Part shown: one piece after another, positions 1 through 10,123 of the stretch
Numbering within the stretch: the first letter of the stretch is position 1
How the letters are laid out: every line of letters begins with the position of its first letter
From: AC-32 sp963736055
Lineage (GTDB): Bacteria > Actinomycetota > Thermoleophilia > Gaiellales > Gaiellaceae
Assembly: GCA_963736055.1 (NCBI GenBank)
Contig: CAVTNM010000008.1
Coordinates: forward strand, 1,736,001 to 1,800,000
Reading direction: 5' to 3'
Length of the DNA: 64,000 bases
Position numbers and translations under genes: made by a program
The notes under the pieces: model-generated
Database searches by the model: none
Told to the model about the DNA's origin: nothing
Seen by the model: the letters and a program-made list of their open reading frames with translations, nothing else

Positions 1-407
1 TCGGAGCGATCTGGCCGGTCGACACGCTCGCCCTGCAGGCGAAGAAGGTCCCGGTCACGGAGGTCATCCCGAAGGACGGTGCCACGGGCTGGGCCGACAC
101 CTGGATGCTGGCGAAGAAGGCGCCGCACCCGAACTGTGCCTACCTGTGGATGAAGTACGTCACGACCCCCCAGGTGCAGGCGCAGCAGGCGCTCATCTTC
201 GGCGAGACGCCGGTCAACCCGCACGCGTGCCCGTTCATGAACAAGATCCAGGCGGGCTCCTGCGCGAAGTACCACCTGAACGAGCCGCTCAGCTACTACG
301 ACACGATCAAGTTCTGGAAGACGCCGATCGCCGATTGCGGCAACGGCAAGGACGACTGCATGGACTACAACGACTGGCAAACGGCATGGACGCAGATCAC
401 GGGCTGA
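1..407 (+). CDS. potD: polyamine-type ABC transporter substrate-binding protein, C-terminal part
   Basis: This is the C-terminal 134 residues of a periplasmic solute-binding protein. The reading frame starts at base 3 and the gene begins outside the window. The visible part shows the end of a type-II binding-protein fold: a Trp-rich GATGWADTW stretch, a KKAPHPNCAYLWMKYV helix and a C-terminal segment rich in Cys, Tyr and Trp. These resemble PotD/PotF, which bind spermidine or putrescine. Two permease genes follow after 3 bp, so it is the binding subunit of an ABC importer. An aldehyde dehydrogenase of the aminobutyraldehyde type just downstream supports a polyamine substrate, but the ligand pocket is mostly off the window and specificity is inferred from context. 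Confidence 0.8.
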   Translation, partial: GAIWPVDTLALQAKKVPVTEVIPKDGATGWADTWMLAKKAPHPNCAYLWMKYVTTPQVQAQQALIFGETPVNPHACPFMNKIQAGSCAKYHLNEPLSYYDTIKFWKTPIADCGNGKDDCMDYNDWQTAWTQITG

Positions 408-410
408 CCC

Positions 411-1323
411 GTGACTGAGGTCGCCGAGGCGGGCTCCTCGCTCCGGGGGGCCCGCCTCCGTCTTTCCGCCGCTCTCTGGCGCCGCCCATGGCTGAAGGCG
501 GCCGGCCTGCTCGCGCTGCCCGTGCTGGCGTTCGCGGTCGTGTACGTCGGCTCTCTGGCCGCGCTGTTCGTGTCGTCGTTCTGGCAGGTGGACGCCTTCA
601 CCGGAAAGGTCGTCCACGACTGGACGCTCGACAACTTCAGCACGATCATCCACGACAGCGTCTACCGCCAGATCATCTTGCGGACGATCCTGATGGCCGC
701 TGCGGTGACGCTCACAGACGCAGTGCTCGCTTTCCCGCTCGCGTACTTCATGGCCAGGGTCGCCCATCGGCACCTCCGGCTGGTGCTGTTCGTGCTCGTG
801 CTGCTGCCGCTGTGGTCGAGCTACCTCGTCCGGATCTACTCGTGGCGGGTGATCCTGGCGAAGAACGGCGCGCTCAACTGGGCGTTGAACTCGATCGGCC
901 TGCCGGACGCCGGTCTCGCCTACACGAACACGGCGATGTGGATCGTCTTCTCCTACGTCTGGCTGCCGTTCATGATCCTCCCGGTCTACGCGGCGCTCGA
1001 GCGGATCCCGCAGAACTACATCGAGGCTTCGGGCGACCTCGGCGCCCGCGGCGTGCGGACCTTCCGCAGCGTGATCCTGCCGCTGGCGCTGCCGGGCGTG
1101 ATCGCGGGCTCGATCTTCACGTTCTCGCTCACGCTCGGAGACTTCATCACGCCCGGCCCTGGTCGGAGGCGGCAAGCACAACTTCATCGGGAACGTGGTC
1201 GAGGAGCAGATCGGGATCAACGGGAACGTGCCCTTCGCCGCCGCCCTCGCCAGCGTGCCGCTGCTCGTGATGGGCATCTACCTCGTCGTCGCGAAGCGCC
1301 TGGGGGCGTTCGAGGCGCTGTGA
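411..1323 (+). CDS. potB: ABC permease PotB-like, broken by one extra base
   Basis: Inner-membrane permease subunit of a polyamine-type ABC importer, about 303 residues with six predicted membrane segments. The GTG start at 411 lies 3 bp after the binding-protein stop. The EAA cytoplasmic loop is visible around residues 205-225 (EASGDLGARG...). At the GDFITP motif one extra C in the CCC at 1152-1154 throws the frame. Removing it restores ALVGGGKHNFIGNVV and runs to a TGA at 1321-1323 that overlaps the GTG of potC by 4 bp. Read as is, the frame runs on into potC and gives a false 568-residue fusion. Either a sequencing error or a recent mutation; the intact downstream codons favour error. Confidence 0.8.
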
Positions 1324-2117
1324 GCAGGCGCGGCACCCGGATCGGCCTCGCCGTCTGGTCGGTGCTCGTCGTTGCCTTCCTCTGGATCCCGATCCTGATC
1401 ATCATGGTCTACGCCTTCAACGGCTCGGTCCTGCAGACCTGGCCGATCGAGAGCTGGACGCTCCACTGGTTCCGGGAGGCGTGGGACGACCCGGAGGTGC
1501 GCTCCTCGCTCTGGCTGTCGCTCAAGGTCGGGTTCGCCGCCACCGCGATCGCACTCGTGCTCGGCTCCGCTGCCTCGTTCGCCATCCACCGCTTCCAGTT
1601 CTTCGGGCGCGAGGCGATCTCGTTCCTGCTCCTCCTGCCGCTCGCCCTCCCCGGGATCATCACCGGGATGGCCCTGAACTCGTTCTACGTGTTCGCGGGC
1701 GTCTCGTTCTCGATCTGGACGATCGTGATCGGGCACGCCACGTTCTGCGTGGTCGTCGTCTACAACAACGTCCTGGCGCGGCTGCGCCGGACATCGCCGT
1801 CGCTCGTCGAGGCGTCGATGGACCTGGGCGCGGACGGCTGGCAGACCTTCCGATTCGTGATCTGGCCCGTGCTCTCGACCGCGCTCATCGCCGGGGGGCT
1901 GCTGGCGTTCGCGCTCTCGTTCGACGAGGTGATCGTGACGACGTTCACGGCCGGCGCGCAGACGACGCTTCCGATCTTCATCCTGGACAACATCCAGCGC
2001 GGACAGCAGCTCCCGATCGTGAACGCGATCGTGTTCGTGGTCATCCTGGTGACGGTCATCCCGGTGGTGATCTCGCAGCGCCTGACGCACGAGTCAGGAC
2101 TGCTCAGCTCGCGATAG
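1320..2117 (+). CDS. potC: ABC permease PotC-like
   Basis: Second permease subunit of the first polyamine-type importer, 265 residues with six membrane segments. The GTG start at 1320 overlaps the restored potB stop in a GTGA junction, the usual sign of translational coupling. The EAA loop (EASMDLGADGWQTFRFVIWP) and the SFDEVIVTTF segment near the C terminus are typical of PotC/PotI. No ATP-binding gene accompanies this copy inside the window, so it may be encoded left of the window, or the PotA at 6959 may serve both systems. Confidence 0.85.
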   Translation: MSRRGTRIGLAVWSVLVVAFLWIPILIIMVYAFNGSVLQTWPIESWTLHWFREAWDDPEVRSSLWLSLKVGFAATAIALVLGSAASFAIHRFQFFGREAISFLLLLPLALPGIITGMALNSFYVFAGVSFSIWTIVIGHATFCVVVVYNNVLARLRRTSPSLVEASMDLGADGWQTFRFVIWPVLSTALIAGGLLAFALSFDEVIVTTFTAGAQTTLPIFILDNIQRGQQLPIVNAIVFVVILVTVIPVVISQRLTHESGLLSSR

Positions 2118-2158
2118 CGCTGTAGGCTGGCCGGCGAACCGACGGGAGGTTTTCTCTG

Positions 2159-3595
<1,437 letters not shown>

Positions 3596-3956
3596 GAACG
3601 TGGGGGAACCTGAGCGTGGGGGAACCCCTGGTTCCCCCACGAGCCCCCTCCTTGCGCGCGCATGCGTGGGTCCGCTGTTTTTAGGAGCCGCCGCTGCGGA
3701 TCGCGATTCCTTTGGCTCCACCCTCGGCCGCCGTGGCCGAGCCGGGCAAAGCCCGGCCCGGCGGCAAACGTCTACGCCGGGTCCGCCGTCCTGCCCATTG
3801 AAGTAGTCGTCGCTCAAGTCGGCTCGCTCGGGCGAGTGTTCGGGAATGTCACTCGAAGGCGGCAGCGACCTCGGCCGGAGTTCACGAACGACCCACCCGA
3901 CAATGGGGCGCGCGTACCACGCACCGTGTACCGCGGTCGTAGAATCAGCGGCCCGT
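3596..3956. other. 361-bp gap with hairpins and a dispersed repeat
   Basis: No convincing gene. It starts with a copy of the motif GTGGGGGAACC (3600-3610) and then a strong hairpin at 3616-3640. Further on is a GC-rich inverted repeat (GCCGGGC aaa GCCCGGC near 3740-3756). The last part contains TAGAAT (3940-3945) 11 nt before the VOC start, a plausible -10 element. Open frames through here are low-complexity and overlap on several strands. Confidence 0.6.
3616..3640. terminator. strong hairpin after aldehyde dehydrogenase
   Basis: Perfect 11-bp stem GTGGGGGAACC / GGTTCCCCCAC with a 3-nt loop, 20 bp after the dehydrogenase stop. There is no T-run, so it could be a U-tract-less terminator or a mobile palindromic repeat. 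17 nt of it (3622-3638) recur in inverse orientation at 26825-26841. Confidence 0.45.
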
Positions 3957-4325
3957 ATGCAGCTTCAACGTCTCGATCACGTCTCGCTCAACGTCACCGA
4001 TCGCGCACGCGCGATCGCGTGGTACCGGGACGTGCTTGGGCTGCCGCAGCTGAATCAGCCGACCGAGGATGACGAACCCGTCTTTCTTGGTCAGCCGGGG
4101 CTGCAATTCGGATTGTTCCAGGCGCAGCGAGAGTCGCCCGCCCGTGAGCCCGAGTCGTCCGGGCTCAGACACGTCGCGATCGTCGTCGACGATCTCGACG
4201 CCGCGCAAGAGCGCCTCCGCTCATACGGGGTCGAGTTCAGATACGAGGATCACGGTAACGCGCTGTCGGTGTATTTCGGCGACCCCGACGGTCACGTCCT
4301 CGAGATAACGAAGTACGTTCGTTAG
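3957..4325 (+). CDS. VOC (glyoxalase/bleomycin-resistance) family protein
   Basis: A 122-residue single-domain vicinal-oxygen-chelate protein. It has the beta-alpha-beta-beta-beta repeat with likely metal ligands His in LDHVSLNV (residue 7), His in LRHVAIVVDD (about 70) and Glu in HVLEITKY near the C terminus. The ATG at 3957 was chosen over longer in-frame extensions because homologous sequence begins here and TAGAAT lies 11 nt upstream. The family includes glyoxalases, dioxygenases and antibiotic-binding proteins; the substrate cannot be told. Confidence 0.8.
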   Translation: MQLQRLDHVSLNVTDRARAIAWYRDVLGLPQLNQPTEDDEPVFLGQPGLQFGLFQAQRESPAREPESSGLRHVAIVVDDLDAAQERLRSYGVEFRYEDHGNALSVYFGDPDGHVLEITKYVR

Positions 4326-4419
4326 CTGCCTTCGCGCTCCGTCGCAGATCGCGGACGGAACGATGTGGCTCGGCTGCCCGCCTGGGGTCACACGACCTGT
4401 CTGGCCCCCGCGCATGCCC

Positions 4420-4425
4420 TAAGAT
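4420..4425 (+). promoter_or_regulatory. -10 element of a leaderless promoter (APC permease)
   Basis: TAAGAT followed by exactly 6 nt and then the ATG at 4432. This fits transcription starting at or next to the A of the start codon. Confidence 0.5.
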
Positions 4426-4431
4426 CGCTCG

Positions 4432-5940
4432 ATGGCCGGCGAGGGTGTCGCTACGGGCACGGTCGTCGCCCCGGAGCCGGCCGGCGCGGCCGCGCTCGAG
4501 AAGGGGCTCAAGACCGGCGCGCTCGGGTTCATCTCGAGCGTAGTGATCGGCGTCGCTTCGACGGCTCCGGGCTACAGCCTCGCGGCGTCTCTTGGCGTGG
4601 TGGCCGCCTCGGTCGCGCTCCTCTCGCCGGCGATCATGTGGGTCGCGTTCATTCCGATGTTCTTCATCGCGGCCTCGTATTACGCGATGAACCGGGTCGA
4701 TCCGGACTGCGGCACGACCTTCTCCTGGGTCACGCGCGGGCTTGGCCCCTGGGCGGGCTGGCTCGCGGGCTGGGCGCTTCTGATCGCGGACATCCTGGTG
4801 ATGGCGAGCCTCGCCCAGATCGCAGGCAAGTACTCGTACCTCCTCTTCGGCGCCGACGGGGCCGCGAACAGCAAGTGGTGGGTGCTCCTGATCGGCGTGC
4901 TCTGGATCGTCGTCATGTCGTGGATCTGCTACGTCGGGATCGAGGTCTCGGCGAAGACGCAGTGGTTCCTGCTCGGGGCCGAGATCATCGCCCTGGTCAT
5001 CTTCGCGGTGGTCGCCCTCGCCCGCGTCTACGCGGGTTCCTGGTCGGACTCCGTCAACCCCAGCGTGAGCTGGCTGAACCCGTTCACGCTCAGCTCCGCG
5101 GCGCTGAGCGCCGGCGTCCTGACCGCGGTCTTCATCTACTGGGGCTGGGACACGGCCGTCGCGGTCAACGAGGAGACCGAGGACGCCGACCGCACGCCCG
5201 GCAAGGCGGCCGTCGTCTCGACGGTGCTTCTGCTCGGGATCTACGTGATCGTCGCGATCGCGGCCCAGGCCGTCCACGGGTCGGGCTTCCTCGTCGACAA
5301 CCAGGACGACGTGCTGAGCGCGCTGGGGAAGGATGTCCTGCCCTGGGGCCTCGACAAGATCCTGATCATCGCCGTGCTGACGTCGGCGTCGGCCTCGACG
5401 CAGACGACGATCCTGCCCGCGACGCGGGCGATGCTCTCGATGTCGGCGCACAAGGCGGCCCCGCGCTCGTTCGCCGCGATCACCCCGAAGTACCTCACGC
5501 CGGGAATCTCGACCATCTGGGTGGGCGCGGTCTCGATCATCTGGTACGTCGCCCTCACGATGCTCAGCGAGAACATCCTGTCCGACTCGATCACCGCGAC
5601 CGGCCTGGCGATCGCCTTCTACCTCGGGATCACGGGAGTGGCCTGCGTGTGGTACTTCCGAAAGACGCTCTTCAACGACGTCCGGACGTTCGCGATCGCC
5701 GGACTGGGCCCCGCGCTCGGCGCGGTGATGCTCGGCTACGTGCTCGTCAAGTCCTCGATCGACCTCGCGAATCCCGCCAACTCGGACTCCGGCCAGTCCT
5801 GGCTCGGGGTCGGCGCGCCGCTCGCGATCGGCATCTTGTCGCTGCTGCTCGGCGTGGTCCTGATGCTTCTCCAGTGGCGCGCCGCACCCGAGTTCTTCAG
5901 GCGCAAGCTGGAGACGGTGGATCCGAGCGTGAAGCTGTGA
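4432..5940 (+). CDS. APC-family amino acid/polyamine permease
   Basis: A 502-residue integral membrane transporter with about 12-14 hydrophobic segments, of the APC superfamily length. The first segment carries the APC-type unwound helix (VASTAPGYSLAAS). A second signature, FIYWGWDTAVAVNEETED, is in the sixth segment, as in amino acid antiporters and putrescine importers. It is flanked by polyamine transport and catabolic genes, so an amine or amino acid substrate is likely. Its stop overlaps the GTG of the universal stress protein gene in a GTGA junction, so the two are co-translated. The promoter appears leaderless. Confidence 0.85.
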   Translation: MAGEGVATGTVVAPEPAGAAALEKGLKTGALGFISSVVIGVASTAPGYSLAASLGVVAASVALLSPAIMWVAFIPMFFIAASYYAMNRVDPDCGTTFSWVTRGLGPWAGWLAGWALLIADILVMASLAQIAGKYSYLLFGADGAANSKWWVLLIGVLWIVVMSWICYVGIEVSAKTQWFLLGAEIIALVIFAVVALARVYAGSWSDSVNPSVSWLNPFTLSSAALSAGVLTAVFIYWGWDTAVAVNEETEDADRTPGKAAVVSTVLLLGIYVIVAIAAQAVHGSGFLVDNQDDVLSALGKDVLPWGLDKILIIAVLTSASASTQTTILPATRAMLSMSAHKAAPRSFAAITPKYLTPGISTIWVGAVSIIWYVALTMLSENILSDSITATGLAIAFYLGITGVACVWYFRKTLFNDVRTFAIAGLGPALGAVMLGYVLVKSSIDLANPANSDSGQSWLGVGAPLAIGILSLLLGVVLMLLQWRAAPEFFRRKLETVDPSVKL

Positions 5941-6365
5941 CCGGCCCGATCGTCCTCGGCTACGACGGTTCCGAGTCGGCCAACGCGGCGCTCGCGCAGA
6001 TCATCGAGCTAGCACCGGCGCTGGGGAGCAAGGTCGTGGTCGTCTTCGGCTACCACGTGACGCCACTCGGCGGCCAGGGCGGGGAGGACGTGCGCCGGGC
6101 GCTCGAGGACGTTGGAAACCACGCGCTCAACCGCGCGAAGGCCGATCTCGAGGCGGCGGGCGTGGAGTTCGAGACACGTCTCGTCGGCCACAAGCCGGCG
6201 GACGCGATCCTCGAGGTGGCGAGCGAAGTAGGCGCCAGCCTCGTCGCCGTCGGCACCGTCGGCGAGCATCCGATCACGGGCTCCCTGCTCGGGTCTGTCG
6301 TCCTGCGTCTCGTCCAGCGGGCGAAGGTGCCGATGCTGGTCGTGCCGACGGCTCACGAGGGCTAG
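5937..6365 (+). CDS. universal stress protein (UspA family)
   Basis: A 142-residue single Usp domain. It starts VLGYDGSE at the N terminus and ends with the ATP-binding loop G-x2-G-x9-G-S (VGTVGEHPITGSLLGSV) and MLVVP, so it should bind ATP. The GTG at 5937 overlaps the permease stop by 4 bp. Usp proteins are often encoded with, or fused to, APC permeases and are thought to regulate them, which fits this coupling. Confidence 0.87.
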   Translation: MTGPIVLGYDGSESANAALAQIIELAPALGSKVVVVFGYHVTPLGGQGGEDVRRALEDVGNHALNRAKADLEAAGVEFETRLVGHKPADAILEVASEVGASLVAVGTVGEHPITGSLLGSVVLRLVQRAKVPMLVVPTAHEG

Positions 6366-6391
6366 CGAAGCATCGGAAGAACGCCTCTCGA

Positions 6392-6435
6392 TTGACGCGA
6401 TGCGAGGCAGAGTGCTAAGAACACCCTCGCATTGC
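6392..6435 (+). promoter_or_regulatory. promoter with inverted repeat before the Lrp/AsnC gene
   Basis: TTGACG (6392-6397) and TAAGAA (6416-6421) are spaced 18 bp, a good sigma-70-type promoter. They are enclosed by an inverted repeat GCGATGCGAGG (6397-6407) and CCTCGCATTGC (6425-6435), 10 of 11 positions matching. The repeat lies over the promoter and start of an Lrp/AsnC gene, so an autoregulatory operator is likely. Confidence 0.5.
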
Positions 6436-6959
6436 GCAGGATCGAGGCACCTGCACGGGACCGGCGCGGGGCTGTCAGCCGCCCGCCCCGGCTCGACCGT
6501 GTCGACCGGCGTCTGATCGAGGCGCTGCAGAAGAACGGGCGTGAGCCCTTCCGGCGCATCGCCGCCGACGTCGGTGTCTCCGAGGCGACGATCCGTGCGC
6601 GCTACTCGCGGCTCTGCGAGGACAACATCCTCCAGGTCACGGGGGTCACCAACCCGCTGGGCCTGGGCTTCGACGCGCAGGCGATGGTCGGGATCCGCAC
6701 GACCGGCGCGCCCGAGCCCGTCGCCGACGCGATCGCGAGGTGGGACGAGGCCGGCTACGTCGTCATCACCGCGGGCCAGTTCGACATCCTCGCCGAGGTC
6801 GTCTGCGCCGACCGGCGGCAGCTCCTCGACCTGACCAACCGGATCCGCGAGCTCGACGGCGTCGTTTCGACCGAGAGCTTCCTCTACCTGGAGCTGTGGA
6901 AGCAGCTCTACGACTGGGGTGCGCGCGTCCACGACGGGGAGCGGGTGAGGGTCCAGTAG
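6432..6959 (+). CDS. Lrp/AsnC family transcriptional regulator
   Basis: A 175-residue regulator. An N-terminal winged helix-turn-helix spans about residues 22-80 (DRRLIEALQKNGREPFRRIAADVGVSEATIRARYSRL). A C-terminal RAM/Lrp-AsnC ligand-binding domain spans about 85-165. No ATG or GTG precedes the helix-turn-helix, so a TTG at 6432 is the best start; it falls inside the inverted repeat and would be nearly leaderless. The stop overlaps the GTG of the polyamine transporter ATPase by 1 bp. It therefore probably senses an amine or amino acid and controls the operon that follows. Confidence 0.82.
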   Translation: MRRIEAPARDRRGAVSRPPRLDRVDRRLIEALQKNGREPFRRIAADVGVSEATIRARYSRLCEDNILQVTGVTNPLGLGFDAQAMVGIRTTGAPEPVADAIARWDEAGYVVITAGQFDILAEVVCADRRQLLDLTNRIRELDGVVSTESFLYLELWKQLYDWGARVHDGERVRVQ

Positions 6960-8068
6960 TGGCCGTCGAGAGCACGGAGCGGCGTGAGGAGATGCCGGCC
7001 AGGCAGGTCGATGTCGACGTTCGCCTCGACCACGTGACGAAGACCTTCGACGACGTCATCGCCGTCGACGGGATCTCGCTGGAGATCGACCACGGCAGCT
7101 TCTTCGCCCTGCTCGGCCCGTCCGGGTGCGGAAAGACCACGACGCTGCGGATGATCGGCGGCTTCGAGGAGCCGACGTCGGGGACGATCTACCTCGGCGA
7201 CGAGCCTGTCACCGGGAAGCCGCCGTACAAGCGCGACGTCAACACGGTCTTCCAGTCCTACGCGCTTTTCCCGCACCTGACGATCTTCGAGAACGTGGCC
7301 TTCGGGCTGCGCCGGCGTGGGATCCGCGGCGGTGACGTCAAGGGCCGTGTGACCGAGATCCTGCGGCTGGTCGGCCTCTCGGGGCTCGACAAGCGCAAGC
7401 CGCGACAGCTCTCGGGCGGCCAGCAGCAGCGGGTCGCCCTGGCAAGAGCGCTCGTCAACCGCCCGCGCGTGCTGCTGCTCGACGAGCCGCTCGGCGCGCT
7501 CGACCTCAAGCTCCGCAAGCAGATGCAGCTGGAGCTGAAGGCGATCCAGCACGACATCGGCATCACCTTCGTGCACGTCACGCACGACCAGGAGGAGGCG
7601 ATGACGATGGCGGACGGAATCGCGATCATGAACGCCGGCCGGATCGAGCAGCTCGGCGCGCCGTCCGACCTCTACGAGAACCCCCGGACGGCGTTCGTCG
7701 CCAGCTTCCTCGGCATCTCGAACCTGCTCGCCGGGACCGTCACGGGCCCGGCCAGCGTCCGCCTCGACGACGGCACCGACGTGCGCATCGCGAACGGTGC
7801 GCTGAACGGGCGCACCGGCAAGGTGGCGGTCGGCGTGCGGCCCGAGAAGATCCGCCTCGGCCACGGCGAGGAGAACAAGCTCACCGGCCGGCTCATCGAG
7901 ACCGCGTACGTCGGCGTCGCGACGCAGTACGTGGTCGAGACGAGGGCCGGCAACGTCAGCGTCTACGTCCAGAACAGCGAGCCCGGCGCACGCGACCAGG
8001 CGCCGAGCGACATCTCGTGGAGCCCGGACTCCACGTTCGTCGTCGACTCCACGGAAGGAGCGGAATGA
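6959..8068 (+). CDS. potA: polyamine ABC transporter ATP-binding protein
   Basis: ATPase of the second polyamine-type importer, 369 residues. Walker A is GPSGCGKTT (about residues 52-60), the ABC signature is LSGGQQQRVALARAL (about 149), Walker B is VLLLDEPLGALD (about 172) and the switch His is in THDQEEA. A C-terminal TOBE domain follows, as in PotA/FbpC-type regulatory ATPases. The GTG at 6959 overlaps the regulator stop; an ATG at 6992 is an alternative. The gene leads a tightly overlapped A-D-B-C-aminotransferase-oxidase operon. Confidence 0.9.
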   Translation: MAVESTERREEMPARQVDVDVRLDHVTKTFDDVIAVDGISLEIDHGSFFALLGPSGCGKTTTLRMIGGFEEPTSGTIYLGDEPVTGKPPYKRDVNTVFQSYALFPHLTIFENVAFGLRRRGIRGGDVKGRVTEILRLVGLSGLDKRKPRQLSGGQQQRVALARALVNRPRVLLLDEPLGALDLKLRKQMQLELKAIQHDIGITFVHVTHDQEEAMTMADGIAIMNAGRIEQLGAPSDLYENPRTAFVASFLGISNLLAGTVTGPASVRLDDGTDVRIANGALNGRTGKVAVGVRPEKIRLGHGEENKLTGRLIETAYVGVATQYVVETRAGNVSVYVQNSEPGARDQAPSDISWSPDSTFVVDSTEGAE

Positions 8069-9246
8069 CCGATCAGCTCACCAGGCGTCAGCTGCTAGAG
8101 CGGGCAGCTATCGGGGGAACCGCTATCACCGTGCCCGGCCTCCTGGCTGCCTGCGGCAGCAGCGGGACGAAGGCGGCCGGCGGCACCACAAACTCGTCGC
8201 ACCAGCTGGCGAAGACCCTGCACTTCTCGAACTGGACCCTCTACATCGACGTCAACAACAAGACGAAGTCGCACCCGTCGCTGGACACGTTCAAGAAGAA
8301 GACCGGCGTCAACGTCGACTACGTCGAGGACATCAACGACAACGCCTCGTTCTTCGGGAAGATCCAGGGCCCGCTCTCGCGCGGGCAGTCGATCGACCGC
8401 GACATCGTCGTGCTGACCGACAACGACCGCTACCTCGGGCTGATGCTCAGGAAGGGCTGGGCCGAGAAGCTCGACAAGTCCGCGATCCCGAACATCAAGA
8501 ACCTGGTCGCTGTCCAGCAGCACCCGAACTTCGACCCGAACCGCGACTACACGCTTCCGTGGCAGTCGGGCATGACGGGCATCGCGTACAACGACACGCT
8601 CACCGACCCGGTGCTCTCGGTCTCGGACCTGCTCGAGAACTCGAAGCTGAAAGGCAAGATCACCGTCCTGAACTCGATGGGCGACGCCATGACGCTCGTC
8701 ATTCTCGCGAACGGCGACGACCCGACGAAGGTGACCGACAAATCGTGGAACGACGCCTTCAACCGGATCCAGAAGGCCGTCAACAACAAGCAGATCCGGC
8801 AGTTCACCGGGAACGACTACGCACCGCCGCTCGCGAAGGGCGACCTCGCCGCGGCGATGTCGTGGTCCGGCGACATCGCGCAGATCGGCAACAAGCACAT
8901 CCACTGGAACGTGCCGAAGGACGGCGGCGCTCTCTGGACGGACAACATGCTCATCCCGACGGGCGGCGATGTCTACACCGCGTCGGTGTACATGAACTAC
9001 GTCTACGACCCGAAGGTCCAGGGCCTGATGGAGGCCGGTGACCCGAAGCGGAACATCACGGGCATCTACTACATCCCGCCGGTAGCCGGCGCGAAGAAGT
9101 GGGCGCTGTCCTTCAACCCGGCCGTCGCGAACAACCCGCTCATCTTCCCGAGCCCGAAGACGCTCGAGACCGTGCACATCTTCGACAACGCCGCGCTGAA
9201 CAACCAGAAGTACCTGGAGCAGTGGCAGAACCTCATCTCCGGCTGA
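8065..9246 (+). CDS. potD: polyamine ABC transporter substrate-binding lipoprotein
   Basis: A 393-residue solute-binding protein. The N terminus carries a twin-arginine motif (TRRQLLERA) and then a lipobox LLAAC at about residues 27-31, so it is probably Tat-exported and lipid-anchored. The mature part has the PotD-like features LHFSNWTLYID, DNDRYLGLMLRKGWAEKLD and AMSWSGDI, which fit a polyamine-binding fold. The ATG overlaps the potA stop (ATGA) and two permeases follow. Specificity is inferred from the catabolic genes in the same operon. Confidence 0.88.
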   Translation: MTDQLTRRQLLERAAIGGTAITVPGLLAACGSSGTKAAGGTTNSSHQLAKTLHFSNWTLYIDVNNKTKSHPSLDTFKKKTGVNVDYVEDINDNASFFGKIQGPLSRGQSIDRDIVVLTDNDRYLGLMLRKGWAEKLDKSAIPNIKNLVAVQQHPNFDPNRDYTLPWQSGMTGIAYNDTLTDPVLSVSDLLENSKLKGKITVLNSMGDAMTLVILANGDDPTKVTDKSWNDAFNRIQKAVNNKQIRQFTGNDYAPPLAKGDLAAAMSWSGDIAQIGNKHIHWNVPKDGGALWTDNMLIPTGGDVYTASVYMNYVYDPKVQGLMEAGDPKRNITGIYYIPPVAGAKKWALSFNPAVANNPLIFPSPKTLETVHIFDNAALNNQKYLEQWQNLISG

Positions 9247-9256
9247 CGGGCGGCCG

Positions 9257-10123
9257 GTGAACTTCTTCCACCGTCATCGCGAAACGACGCCGTACCTGCT
9301 GCTCGCCCCCGGCGTGCTCTTCCTCGCGGTGTTCTTCGTCGTGCCCCTGGGCTTCCTCGCATACCAGTCGCTCGAGTCGGGCAACTTCGACGTCGGGTTC
9401 TCCTTCACCTGGGCGTGGAGCAACTACTGGAACGCGATCCACGACTACCGCGCCCAGTTCGTCCGCTCGATCGAGTACGCCGGGATCGCAACGCTGCTCG
9501 CGCTCGTGGCGAGCTACCCGGTCGCGTACTGGATCGCGTTCCGAGGCGGTCGCTGGAAGAACCTGCTGCTGCTCTTCATCGTCGCGCCGTTCTTCGTCAC
9601 GTACCTGATCCGCACGCTTGCCTGGGAGACGATCCTCTCCGACAACGGCTTCGTCGTGAACACCCTCCAGACGCTCCACATCCTCGGCCCGGGAGGGCGG
9701 CTCCTCGCGACCTCCACGGCCGTCGTGGCGGGGATCACCTACAACTTCCTGCCCTTCATGGCGCTGCCGCTCTACGTCTCGCTCGAGCAGATCGACGAGC
9801 GGCTGATCGAGGCGGCGGAGGACCTCTACGCGAGCAAGCTCCACGCCTTCCTTCGCGTCACCCTGCCGCTCTCGCTGCCGGGCGTCGTCGCGGGGACGCT
9901 GCTCACCTTCATCCCGGCGGCCGGTGACTTCATCAACGCGCAGCTGCTCGGGTCGACGCAGAACCACATGATCGGGAACGTGATCCAGTCGAAGTTCCTG
10001 GAGCAGACGGAGTACCCGTCAGCCGCGGCGATGTCCTTCATCCTGATGGGGGCGATCCTGGTGTTCGTGTTCCTGTACGCCCGCCTGGTCGGCACCGAGC
10101 AGCTGACGGGGACGGCGGTATGA
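9257..10123 (+). CDS. potB: polyamine ABC transporter permease
   Basis: A 288-residue inner-membrane permease with six predicted helices. The EAA loop is EAAEDLYASKLHAFLRVTLP and the downstream GDFINAQLLG motif matches PotB/PotH proteins. The GTG at 9257 lies 10 bp after the binding-protein stop and its own stop overlaps the next ATG by 4 bp. Unlike the copy at 411, the frame is intact. Confidence 0.88.
   Translation: MNFFHRHRETTPYLLLAPGVLFLAVFFVVPLGFLAYQSLESGNFDVGFSFTWAWSNYWNAIHDYRAQFVRSIEYAGIATLLALVASYPVAYWIAFRGGRWKNLLLLFIVAPFFVTYLIRTLAWETILSDNGFVVNTLQTLHILGPGGRLLATSTAVVAGITYNFLPFMALPLYVSLEQIDERLIEAAEDLYASKLHAFLRVTLPLSLPGVVAGTLLTFIPAAGDFINAQLLGSTQNHMIGNVIQSKFLEQTEYPSAAAMSFILMGAILVFVFLYARLVGTEQLTGTAV

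Noticed and set aside
411..2117. natural fused double permease as in some ABC systems
   Set aside because: The linker is out-of-frame nonsense and the correct PotB end is in the next frame.
4237..5451. 404-codon minus-strand ORF over the APC permease
   Set aside because: Arg/Asp-rich shadow of a transmembrane protein; no motif.
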